Assembly (NCBI RefSeq): GCF_022133705.1
Contig: NZ_JAKNHJ010000012.1
Coordinates: 1-64,000, forward strand
DNA: 64,000 nucleotides
Direction of reading: 5' to 3'
From: Varibaculum cambriense
GTDB lineage: Bacteria; Actinomycetota; Actinomycetes; Actinomycetales; Actinomycetaceae
The notes under the pieces were generated by a model. The model was not told the origin of the DNA. It ran no database searches and was given only the letters and a program-made list of their open reading frames with translations. Each line of letters opens with the position of its first letter. Positions within the stretch are counted from its first letter, which is position 1. The position numbers and the translations under genes were made by a program. Positions 45,778 to 53,567 of the stretch are shown here, piece after piece.

Positions 45778-46437
45778 ATGTTTGCGTCTGTAGTAGCCGC
45801 GGGAGCTTTAGATTATCTTACCGACCCTAATCTCCTGCTCAACACCCTGCTAGCGGAACTTGGTGGCTGGATGGTGGCTGCGGTAGCGCTAATAGTTTTC
45901 ATCGAGTCCGGGGTCTTATTCCCGGTGCTTCCCGGTGACTCAATGATTTTCGCCCTCGGTATTTTGCATAACCGGATACCCGGGGTGCCGGAATGGTTAA
46001 CCTTCCTAATACTTTTTATCGCTGCTATCTGCGGAAATATGGTGGGGTACTGGTTAGGACGTAAATATGGCAGGCGGCTTTTTAAAGATAATGCCCGTTA
46101 TTTATCAACTGAAAACATGCACAAATCTGAGGATTTCTTTCGCCGCTACGGTGGAGTGGCACTAGTATTAGCCCGGTTTGTACCCTTTGTTCGTACCTTT
46201 GTCCCCATCATTGCCGGGATTGGCAAACAGAATTACCGCTTGTTCCTGATCTGGAATATGGTGGGTGCCGCCCTCTGGATCGGGGCTTTTATGCTGGCGG
46301 GGGTACTATTGGGAGATATCCCGGTGGTAGCCAATAACGTTGAGGTAATTGCGATTGCGATTGTGGCTATCTCGGTACTACCGATGGTGTTTAGCTTCTT
46401 TAAAACTCGATCCAGCAAGCAAAAAGCCGCCAAATAG
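45778..46437 (+). CDS. DedA family membrane protein
   Basis: A 219-residue DedA/VTT-fold membrane protein, a family implicated in undecaprenyl phosphate and phospholipid translocation. Family marks are VFIESGVLFPVLPGDSMIFA, GYWLGRKYGRRLFK, and FRRYGGVALVLARFVPFVRT followed by FVPIIAGI. I choose ATG 45778 because CAGGAGGACGA precedes it; an upstream ATG at 45742 lacks one. It is divergent from the pseudokinase-flippase gene. Confidence 0.9.
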   Translation: MFASVVAAGALDYLTDPNLLLNTLLAELGGWMVAAVALIVFIESGVLFPVLPGDSMIFALGILHNRIPGVPEWLTFLILFIAAICGNMVGYWLGRKYGRRLFKDNARYLSTENMHKSEDFFRRYGGVALVLARFVPFVRTFVPIIAGIGKQNYRLFLIWNMVGAALWIGAFMLAGVLLGDIPVVANNVEVIAIAIVAISVLPMVFSFFKTRSSKQKAAK

Positions 46438-46468
46438 TACGGTTTAAGATCTCTGCATGCGATAACAA

Positions 46469-46744
46469 TTAGTCATCATCACGTTCAATAGTTACTACTT
46501 CGTAGCCAGCATTCTTGATGCAGTCGCGGATAGTATCATCCTCGATTTCGTAATCCGTGAGGATGGTGACTTGGCTAGGTTCGTTACTGCGCAGCAACAC
46601 TGACACCCGCTTGACGGTTTCTAAACTTTTTAGAGCTTCAGTGACATGTTCTACGCATTTTTGGCAAGTCATTCCGGTAACCAAAATATCGATAGTGCGA
46701 TCATTGGCTTTTTTACCGGGTCGTTTTGATGGGAAAAACCGCAT
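46469..46744 (-). CDS. Heavy-metal-associated (HMA) domain protein
   Basis: A 91-residue CopZ-like protein: a basic 18-residue start, then an HMA ferredoxin-like fold with GMTCQKC (Cys27 and Cys30) binding copper or another soft metal, and CIKNAGYEVVTIE at the end, with a third Cys. Usually such chaperones deliver copper to a P-type ATPase, but none is adjacent. Convergent with the DedA gene. Confidence 0.85.
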   Translation of the reverse strand: MRFFPSKRPGKKANDRTIDILVTGMTCQKCVEHVTEALKSLETVKRVSVLLRSNEPSQVTILTDYEIEDDTIRDCIKNAGYEVVTIERDDD

Positions 46745-46842
46745 GGTGCATCCTCTTCTCTATTGAACCTACTTAGCCTAAAGTTTAATCTCTTGTATCA
46801 ACTTTGCAATGCTAGGTGTTGAATAAGGCCTAGAGATAGCAA

Positions 46843-46879
46843 TACGGGGCAGGAGATTGAGGGAATCTCCTGCCCCGTA
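46843..46879. terminator. Strong stem-loop between surface-protein gene and HMA gene
   Basis: A 16-bp perfect stem: 46843-46858 (TACGGGGCAGGAGATT) with 46864-46879 around GAGGG. It lies downstream of the 46922-48268 gene on the minus strand and upstream of the HMA gene. No T-tract follows on either side, so termination is likely but not certain. Confidence 0.55.
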
Positions 46880-46898
46880 CCTGACCAGTCTAGAAACC

Positions 46899-46926
46899 GT
46901 TAAGTCCAGTTCCCAGTGGACTTAAC
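46899..46926. repeat. Stem-loop overlapping the surface-protein stop codon
   Basis: GTTAAGTCCA (46899-46908) pairs with TGGACTTAAC (46917-46926), 10 bp around an 8-nt loop, with the right arm including the TAA stop of the gene at 46922. Together with the hairpin at 46843 it may form a double terminator or 3' protective structure. Confidence 0.45.
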
Positions 46927-48268
46927 CGTTCATCAACGATCTGGTCAGGGCTATGGCGCCACCTGCGCCGATTAACCCAAGAACTGCGATCGCGGCAATG
47001 GTACCGAGTCCGCCCATGCGGTCAACCACGCTGGGGTTCACATTGGCATCTCTAGCTGCGGCGGGCGCCGAGGGCGCTGCCTTGGGTTCTTCTACTCCCT
47101 GAACTTGACTGGCGGTCCCATTGCCAGTTGCTTCCTGCGCGCTACCGGACCCTTCCTGAGCCGGTTTCGCGGAGTTGTCCGTGGTGGTAGAAGAGTTGTT
47201 ATTACTTGCGTTATTAGAGGAAGTTGCGGGAGCCTCCCGGTAACGAATCGGACCAGGAACGGTTACGGTGCGAGTATGTTCCCGATTTTGAATAACGGTG
47301 CGTACCCGAGTCGTCTGTGCAGGAGCCGGGTCGGCTGCTTGCCGCTGACCGGGAGCAGCCTGCTGCGCAGGTGCGCTAGGCGCAGTGGTCGCTCCGGCAG
47401 ACGGAGCGGTTTGCTTGCTGTCTTTAGAGCCTTTGTTCTTGGACGCAGCGTCAAGGGTAGGTGCTTGGCGATCTACCGTCGGTGCTCCGGAAGCATCGGG
47501 AGTTTCAGCAGGTTTAGGAGTCTCGGGAGTATCAGGAACTTCGGGAACATCCGGATGACTGGGTTCAGTATCCGGGTCGGTTGACGGCTGCGGGGCGGGA
47601 GGAGTGTCCAGCACCTTGAAATCGGCTGCTTCCGGTGCCCGGAACTGGTGCAATGTTAGTAGCGGATTCCAATCCTGCTTTACTGCCTGCGGATTTACTA
47701 GGAACTTTTTGATTTCCAGGTACTTATCAAAAGTATTGTTTTCCAAAATGGTGCTGAAATCATATTCGCAGCCAGTGGTTACTTTCAAAGCACCGTAGAT
47801 CTCGTCCTCTAGTTGCACGAATACCCAGGGGTGTAGATCCTTTACCGAGTTCTTAAAGTGGTAGGTGCCTGCCAGTCCGAGACCCGAGCTTCCTACCGAA
47901 CCTTGTAAGGCTCGCTCGCTATCGTTAGCGGCCGGATCAAAGGTGTACATGTATCCGCCAGCATTGGGATTTGTGTAGCTGTCGCGACTGGCAAACGGGC
48001 TTTGATCAGAGTCAGAAACCGTCAAAAACCAGTCTTTGCCAGCGGGAAGTTTATTAATCCGCACATTTTCATAGCCCAATTGATCTGAGCCAATGCATCC
48101 GGTTAAAAACTTGGGGGTGTTCGCTACCGAGGTAGATACCGTAAGGTTACCGGCTGGCGATTCCTCTGCCAGGTTACCGGCCGCCGCGACCGCTAAGAGA
48201 CCGGCAGGTATTAATGCCGTTGCGCAAACCCCGGAAACTAGGGTCTTGGCGAAGTTCTTAAGCCTCAT
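46922..48268 (-). CDS. Secreted, membrane-anchored Pro-rich surface protein A
   Basis: A 448-residue exported protein. A signal peptide (LVSGVCATALIPAGLLAVAA) is followed by a globular domain of about 170 residues with a Cys pair (GCIGSDQLGYENVRINKLPA; TTGCEYDF), a long Pro/Thr/Ala/Asn linker, and a C-terminal helix (TIAAIAVLGLIGAGGAIALT) with a very short tail. No LPXTG is present. The start is ATG 48268 with GAGGGA upstream, 15 bases into the longest frame. The layout resembles actinobacterial surface-anchored proteins (the TIGR03769 type), and parallels the protein at 51950-53410. Binding target unknown. Confidence 0.75.
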   Translation of the reverse strand: MRLKNFAKTLVSGVCATALIPAGLLAVAAAGNLAEESPAGNLTVSTSVANTPKFLTGCIGSDQLGYENVRINKLPAGKDWFLTVSDSDQSPFASRDSYTNPNAGGYMYTFDPAANDSERALQGSVGSSGLGLAGTYHFKNSVKDLHPWVFVQLEDEIYGALKVTTGCEYDFSTILENNTFDKYLEIKKFLVNPQAVKQDWNPLLTLHQFRAPEAADFKVLDTPPAPQPSTDPDTEPSHPDVPEVPDTPETPKPAETPDASGAPTVDRQAPTLDAASKNKGSKDSKQTAPSAGATTAPSAPAQQAAPGQRQAADPAPAQTTRVRTVIQNREHTRTVTVPGPIRYREAPATSSNNASNNNSSTTTDNSAKPAQEGSGSAQEATGNGTASQVQGVEEPKAAPSAPAAARDANVNPSVVDRMGGLGTIAAIAVLGLIGAGGAIALTRSLMNG

Positions 48269-48475
48269 GATTAAATCCCTCATCTATTGCGGAGCCGTTA
48301 TTGGGAACGCTCCATTTCTGTGGTACCAGTTCTAATCTTACCGCTTGGTTAATAAATTGCCAGCTGATAATTGTCTCATTTAGGTGATATACCACACAAA
48401 CAGCTGGTATCAGGCTAAACACTCTGCTTATGGCGCCTCAAATATCGGGAATTCGGCTCAATAGAGGCGGTTTTC

Positions 48476-48499
48476 AATACTTACCGCCTGGTAAGTATT
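48476..48499. terminator. Stem-loop at the 3' end of purB
   Basis: AATACTTACC (48476-48485) pairs with GGTAAGTATT (48490-48499), 10 bp with a GCCT loop, overlapping the purB stop. T-rich sequence AGTTTTTT follows on the plus strand; the minus-strand side shows GAAAACC. Direction of action is unclear. Confidence 0.4.
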
Positions 48500-49943
48500 A
48501 GTTTTTTAATGCTTCCCCGGTGGCAAGTTCACTAGCGTATCCGAAGTAGGTTTTGGGGGTTAGTGCCAGCAAACGAGACTCAGCTTCCTCAGAAAGTCCT
48601 AATGAAGTTAGAAATTCTTTCATCGCTGCCTCATCAACTTTGCTATCCCGAGTCAGCTCTTTCAGCCGTTCATACGGGTTATCCATCCCGGGAGTCCCGG
48701 CCAGTCCTTCAACCCGCATCACCTGCTGCACGGCCTCGCCCAGTACTTCCCAGTTCTGGTCAAGGTCACGCGCCATTACCTGGCTTGCCACATCCAATCC
48801 CCGCAAACCACCCTGAAGATTGGATAGGGCAAGCAGGGAGTGGCCGATAGCAACCCCAATATTGCGTTGGGTAGAAGAATCCGTTAAATCACGCTGCAGG
48901 CGCGAAGTCACTAAAGTCTGCGCCAAAGTTTCTAGCAGCGCACAGGAAATCTCTAGATTAGCTTCCGCATTTTCAAAGCGAATCGGATTGACCTTATGCG
49001 GCATCGTAGAAGACCCCGTGGAACCCTGTGCCGCCAGGTTCTGGTGGAAGTAACCCATCGAAATATAACTCCAGCAATCGGTGGCCAGGTTATGCAGGAT
49101 CCGGTTAGTGCGCGCCAAGTCGCTATAAAGCTCACTTTGCCAGTCGTGCGATTCAATCTGAGTAGTAAGCGGATTCCAAGCAAGACCCAAATGTTCCACA
49201 AACGCCTTAGATAACTGCGGCCAGTTAGCGCCGGGCACCGCCACTTTATGTGCCGCCCAAGTACCGGTAGCACCATTAATCTTGCCCAAGTATTCGGTGT
49301 TGTCAATCCGGGAAAGTTGGCGACGTAACCGGTGGGCAAACACTGCCATCTCTTTACCTAAAGTCACCGGAGTGGCCGGTTGCCCATGAGTATGTGCCAG
49401 CATAGGAACTGTGGCCGCCTGGCAAGCTAGTTGCGCAAGCTGCTCAACAAGCTGGCGCGCCTGCGGTATCCAAACCTGTTCCACCGCTGCCTTAATCCCA
49501 ATTCCGTAGGCCAGGTTATTAATGTCCTCAGAAGTACAAAAAATATGCACCGCTGCCAGGTAGTTAGGCAGAAAAGTTTCCCCCAGCACTTCCGAGGCGC
49601 CGCGCAGGCGGGCTTGCAGGAAATACTCCACTGCTTTCACGTCATGTTTAGTTTCTGCTTCGATTTCTTTTAGCTCAGCCACTTCGGCTTCACCAAAAGT
49701 AGTGATCAGCGAGCGCAAATACCGTTTTTCGTCCTCGCTAAAGGGGCTTACCCCCTTCAATACCCGGTTTTCTGCCAAGAAAATTAGCCACTCTACCTCG
49801 ACTAATAACCGGGAGCGGTTCAAAGCCGGTTCTGATAGATAATTGGTGAGCGCACTGACCTGGGAGCGGTAGCGGCCATCTAAGGGACCTAAAGCAATAT
49901 CGGTTTTGGCGAAATCAAAGCAGTCATCAAAAAGGGTTTGCAT
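48498..49943 (-). CDS. purB: Adenylosuccinate lyase
   Basis: A 481-residue lyase of the fumarase/aspartase superfamily. It makes AICAR and AMP in purine synthesis. The signature loop GSSTMPHKVNPIRFENAEAN is present, along with KHDVKAVEYFLQ and AHTHGQPATPVTLGKEMAVF. The start DIALGPLDGRYRSQVSALTN is typical of the E. coli-like subgroup. Single gene, with surface-protein genes to both sides and no other purine gene visible. Confidence 0.94.
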   Translation of the reverse strand: MQTLFDDCFDFAKTDIALGPLDGRYRSQVSALTNYLSEPALNRSRLLVEVEWLIFLAENRVLKGVSPFSEDEKRYLRSLITTFGEAEVAELKEIEAETKHDVKAVEYFLQARLRGASEVLGETFLPNYLAAVHIFCTSEDINNLAYGIGIKAAVEQVWIPQARQLVEQLAQLACQAATVPMLAHTHGQPATPVTLGKEMAVFAHRLRRQLSRIDNTEYLGKINGATGTWAAHKVAVPGANWPQLSKAFVEHLGLAWNPLTTQIESHDWQSELYSDLARTNRILHNLATDCWSYISMGYFHQNLAAQGSTGSSTMPHKVNPIRFENAEANLEISCALLETLAQTLVTSRLQRDLTDSSTQRNIGVAIGHSLLALSNLQGGLRGLDVASQVMARDLDQNWEVLGEAVQQVMRVEGLAGTPGMDNPYERLKELTRDSKVDEAAMKEFLTSLGLSEEAESRLLALTPKTYFGYASELATGEALKN

Positions 49944-49997
49944 AACTACTATTATGGCACGAGGCCGCGCGGCAAAGTTTCAGCGGAGGCCCGGGTG

Positions 49998-50096
49998 AAT
50001 TTTGAAACCGGCGGGGCAGGTTCTTTCCTAAGGCTAGGGCGAAGCTAGAAAGAGGTGGCCTGGCGCAATCAGTGATCCGCGGACAATTTTGAAACC
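49998..50096 (+). repeat. 12-bp direct repeats upstream of the HisC-like gene
   Basis: AATTTTGAAACC occurs at 49998-50009 and 50085-50096, 87 bases apart, in the divergent purB/hisC gap. They could be regulator binding sites; nothing else in this gap stands out. Confidence 0.3.
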
Positions 50097-50134
50097 AGAA
50101 AGCGTAGTCGGTAGAAAAAAGGCAAACTTAAGTT

Positions 50135-51190
50135 ATGAGTCAGGTTCGATTACGGCAGGTACTTTCCGACCTGCCCGCCTACGTTGCCGGAAAAGGCGAT
50201 GCCGGGAAAGTAGTAAAACTATCCAGTAACGAGCTGCCTTTTCCGCCGTCAAAGCCGATTATCGAGGCCGGCAAGCAGGCCTTGGTGGGCACTAACCGCT
50301 ACCCGGATGCCATTGGGGGCAATCTGGTAGCAAAATTGGCGGCGCATTACCATTTGGATCCCTGCCAAGTGGTGGTTGGTCCCGGATCTATCCAGGTGTT
50401 AGCGAATGCGTTAAGCGCGGTGGCTCAGGCGGGAAATAACGTGGTCTATGCCTGGCGTTCATTTGAGGCCTACCCGATTCTAGTGGGAATCACTGGCGCC
50501 TCGTCGCGCCAGATTCCGCTCAATAGTGACGGCAGCCATGACCTGGACGCGATTTTAAGTGCTGTAGACGAAAACACGGCCGCGGTTATCCTGTGTAGCC
50601 CGAATAATCCCACCGGACCTTCTTTGACCCAAACCCAAGTTCGCGAGTTTTTGGCGGCCTTGCCTGCCCAGGTGCTGGCAGTTTTGGATGAAGCCTATTT
50701 CGAGTTTGATACTTCTCCCGGTCACGTTGACGGGGTGACTTTACTCGCGGACTTTCCTAATCTGCTGGTGCTGCGCACTTTTTCGAAAGCCTACGGCTTG
50801 GCTGGTCTGCGTTGTGGCTACGGTTTAACTAGCTCTTTCCTCGCGGAAGCGATCCGCAAAGTGGCTACTCCTTTTGGACTCTCGGCGGTGGCGGAAGCTT
50901 GCGCCCTGGCGGCACTGGCAGATGAAGCGGCTATGCGCTCTCAGGTGTCCCAGGTCTGTAAAGAGAAAGCGCGATTACTTAGTGAACTACGTAATCTTGG
51001 TTGGACAATTCCGCAGGCAGGCGGCAACTTTATCTGGTTTGCCGGGCAGGTAGGGGAGCAAATTCAGGCGGCGGCGCTTTCCCAAGGGGTTCAAACGCGG
51101 GGATTTCCCGAGGGCGTGCGGGTAACTATTGGTAGCCGGGCAGAAAATGATCAGTTCCTGGCGGCTATTAGCAGCCTTAAACCCTGTTAA
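50135..51190 (+). CDS. Histidinol-phosphate aminotransferase-like protein
   Basis: A 351-residue class II PLP aminotransferase of the HisC family. Visible are LSSNELPFPPSKPI, NRYPDAIGGNLVAKLAAHYH, the aspartate region LCSPNNPTGPSLT and LDEAYFEFD, and the PLP lysine in LRTFSKAYGLAGLRCGYGL near residue 216. In actinobacteria stand-alone HisC-like genes often act on aromatic amino acids (the AroAT/Pat group); without his genes nearby the substrate cannot be fixed. The start lacks a good Shine-Dalgarno. Confidence 0.85.
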   Translation: MSQVRLRQVLSDLPAYVAGKGDAGKVVKLSSNELPFPPSKPIIEAGKQALVGTNRYPDAIGGNLVAKLAAHYHLDPCQVVVGPGSIQVLANALSAVAQAGNNVVYAWRSFEAYPILVGITGASSRQIPLNSDGSHDLDAILSAVDENTAAVILCSPNNPTGPSLTQTQVREFLAALPAQVLAVLDEAYFEFDTSPGHVDGVTLLADFPNLLVLRTFSKAYGLAGLRCGYGLTSSFLAEAIRKVATPFGLSAVAEACALAALADEAAMRSQVSQVCKEKARLLSELRNLGWTIPQAGGNFIWFAGQVGEQIQAAALSQGVQTRGFPEGVRVTIGSRAENDQFLAAISSLKPC

Positions 51191-51198
51191 ATAGCTTT

Positions 51199-51225
51199 TT
51201 GCTCAAGCCTCGCGTTATTGAGCAA
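51199..51225. terminator. Stem-loop between convergent genes
   Basis: TTGCTCAA (51199-51206) pairs with TTGAGCAA (51218-51225) around an 11-nt loop, between the HisC-like gene and the convergent 238-residue gene. No T-tract follows. Confidence 0.4.
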
Positions 51226-51232
51226 GTAGGTA

Positions 51233-51949
51233 TCAGGTAAGTAATTCCCGGTAGCCCCAAAATAGGTCGCGCCGCCAATCAGCTACGGCTGGATCTATCA
51301 GGATGGCTTGGGGAAGCTCTAGGGTGAGTTGGTCTTTCAGGGGCACTGGTATCGCTTGGGGAGCTCCCTCCCTGTCTACCAGAAAAACTACCGGCCAAGT
51401 ACCAGGTTTAAAGCCTTGAAAGCTGGCGGTTAAAGCCCGCAGCGTTAGTCCGGTTGGTACCGCCAGGCTGGGTGCTAAAGAAACCAGTAGCCCAGAATGT
51501 TCGCTAGTTGCCGGGGTGACCTCTAAGGATTCCGAAGCGATCGGGGTGAGGGCGTCCTCGGTGGGAATCCCCGCTACTAGGGATGCTAAACGGGGAAGAT
51601 CATGGGCTTCTAAAGTGATCTCAAATTGTCCCCCCGGGTTAAGGAGGGCACCTATTGGCTGAGAGTCTTCGGCGTCCTCGCGGATCGCATCGAGATGTTC
51701 AGTTAAGAGGGCGGCGTTAACTTCAGCGGATGCAGGGGAGCGCAGGCGGGTAGCGTAGGCGAGTAAAAACTGGGAATTTCCCTGCCAGCGCAGTTCGCCA
51801 CTGCTGTATACGGGGTAGATCGCGAGGGCGCGAAGCAGTGGTTCCAACCTGCCGGTAGCTATCGTCATATATATGGCTTGATCCAGCGGCTGATCTTTTT
51901 CTCTCTTTAACCGGTAATCGCGCACCCGGTTACGGAAGGATTTTTTCAT
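51233..51949 (-). CDS. Hypothetical protein, possibly SseB-like
   Basis: A 238-residue soluble protein I cannot name with certainty. A basic start (KKSFRNRVRDYRLKREKDQP) is followed by a body with patterns such as VYSSGELRWQGNSQFLLAYA and a second half of similar size (ATSEHSGLLVSLAPSLAVPT), loosely recalling SseB-like domains. No signal peptide or helix anchor. Its ATG follows the TAA of the surface-protein gene with no base between (TAAATG), so expression is coupled to an exported protein even though this product looks cytoplasmic. Confidence 0.7.
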   Translation of the reverse strand: MKKSFRNRVRDYRLKREKDQPLDQAIYMTIATGRLEPLLRALAIYPVYSSGELRWQGNSQFLLAYATRLRSPASAEVNAALLTEHLDAIREDAEDSQPIGALLNPGGQFEITLEAHDLPRLASLVAGIPTEDALTPIASESLEVTPATSEHSGLLVSLAPSLAVPTGLTLRALTASFQGFKPGTWPVVFLVDREGAPQAIPVPLKDQLTLELPQAILIDPAVADWRRDLFWGYRELLT

Positions 51950-53410
51950 TTAGGGGTGTAGGCGGGAAAAAATGAGTAATCCGATACCGGTTAGCCCGGC
52001 AGCTCCCAGACCTAGGGCAAATACGGCTAAAGAGGAAGAGCGAATCCACTGCTTGGTAACCAGATCGGTGGAAGTACTATCTGCCTGGAACTTTAAGGGA
52101 TTGTCGTTACCAGTTTGGCTGCCTGAATTGGAGTCGCTATCAGCGGCAGAGCCGGGGTTAGTATCGGAGTCCGAGGCAGTTCCCGCGGTGTCTCCTGTCT
52201 TTGCAGAGCTAGTTGCCGGATCGGGCAGGGTGGGGAAGGCGTTTGCTGGAGGTTGCGGTAGCTGGGCGCGACTTAGCGAGCCGCCAGTACGCGCCAAGTT
52301 AGTTCCTCCTAGCTGCGAACTTGCTTGTAGTCGCGAAGAGGCAGACAGGTTGGGGTTACGCTCCGCACCATTATGCCCGTTTGTAGGTTTCGAGGTGGGA
52401 CTAGTTCCCGGATTTGAGGTTCCACCCTGATCCCCGTGACCGGGTGTGGAAGTGCCAGGGGTAGTTTTTCCGGGGTTAGGGGTGGGATCGGTTCCCGGAT
52501 GGGTGCCTCCACCCTCATCACCGGGCTCCGGATCGGGAGTATCAGGGGTGGTTTCCCCCGGATCGGGGGAGGGATTAATACCTGATCCTCCCTCGTCCTT
52601 TCCATCAACAATATCCTGTAAATCTTTAGGAACCGAGGCTTCCTTCCCGGCGATAAAAGTGTAGGCCATTTCGGCCTGGTAAGACTTATCGGGATTCTGC
52701 GGGTCGGTAGTGATGGCTTTTAGATGGATAGTGTAAAACCCGGACTGAGTAAAGCTCAGTTCAATTGAGTTTTCCGTGCGCACAGTTGTGTTTACAAAGC
52801 CGCTATCGGATTTCCCAGTGGAAACGGAGTAGGGCATTTCTTGGTAGTTGTCACTAGACTTGCCAGGTCGTGATTTTACCTTTGTCCCCAAATCCCATGG
52901 TTTTACTTTTGTTACCTGAAAAATGGTCTGAGTTTTTTCACTAAAACCGGAGGCGGCAAGGGCAGATTTGTCTGCCTTAAATAGGGCTCCGTAAAAAACC
53001 TTAGCAGTAGGCTGCTCAGTTTTGTTCGGTGCTACCCGCACGCAAGTCCCAAACTTTTCTTTAAACTTGTCATCTGAGCGAGTATCATTAAATAAATTTT
53101 TGGAGTTAGCACCACTTGCATGGGTGGTATTGGTGTACCCCAAGTAGGTTTTTCCGTCCGCATACCCTAAATAAATCGGGGTGTTTTTCTGAGCGTCATT
53201 AACAAACTGCTCCCCACCGGGACAATTATCTTTTGCCCACTTAGTAAGATCCTGGGTTTGGCTAGCTGGGGTAGCAGAAGAAGTGCTGGTGGCCGGCGTG
53301 TCGGAAGGGGCGGCAAGCGCGAAAGGAGCAGAGCATAGACCAACGCACAGCGGCGCCGCTGCCACTAGGGTAGTGGCAGCAAAACTGCTGATCTTGCGCA
53401 GAATGCTCAT
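51950..53410 (-). CDS. Secreted, membrane-anchored Pro-rich surface protein B
   Basis: A 486-residue exported protein. Signal peptide (FAATTLVAAAPLCVGLCSAP), a domain of about 220 residues with strands ending in the pattern SGFYTIHLKAITTDP...YTFIAG, which is typical of the TIGR03769 actinobacterial surface domain, a long Pro/Gly/Asp/Thr linker with imperfect repeats, and a C-terminal helix (SSLAVFALGLGAAGLTGIGL) ended by FSRLHP. No sortase motif. The start is ATG 53410; the frame extends to a TTG at 53434. Same layout as protein A, but the sequences differ strongly. Confidence 0.78.
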   Translation of the reverse strand: MSILRKISSFAATTLVAAAPLCVGLCSAPFALAAPSDTPATSTSSATPASQTQDLTKWAKDNCPGGEQFVNDAQKNTPIYLGYADGKTYLGYTNTTHASGANSKNLFNDTRSDDKFKEKFGTCVRVAPNKTEQPTAKVFYGALFKADKSALAASGFSEKTQTIFQVTKVKPWDLGTKVKSRPGKSSDNYQEMPYSVSTGKSDSGFVNTTVRTENSIELSFTQSGFYTIHLKAITTDPQNPDKSYQAEMAYTFIAGKEASVPKDLQDIVDGKDEGGSGINPSPDPGETTPDTPDPEPGDEGGGTHPGTDPTPNPGKTTPGTSTPGHGDQGGTSNPGTSPTSKPTNGHNGAERNPNLSASSRLQASSQLGGTNLARTGGSLSRAQLPQPPANAFPTLPDPATSSAKTGDTAGTASDSDTNPGSAADSDSNSGSQTGNDNPLKFQADSTSTDLVTKQWIRSSSLAVFALGLGAAGLTGIGLLIFSRLHP

Positions 53411-53567
53411 AGTAATCGGAACTTTCCTACCCAACCTATTAATATATTCAATAGTGTATCACAACATTAAAGCATAGCGATAGATTTTTAATCGAATTCA
53501 ATCAAAAGCGACTAAAGTCCTGGGGTGATGAGGTTTCGATTAGAACAACAATGTGAACAGTTTTAAC

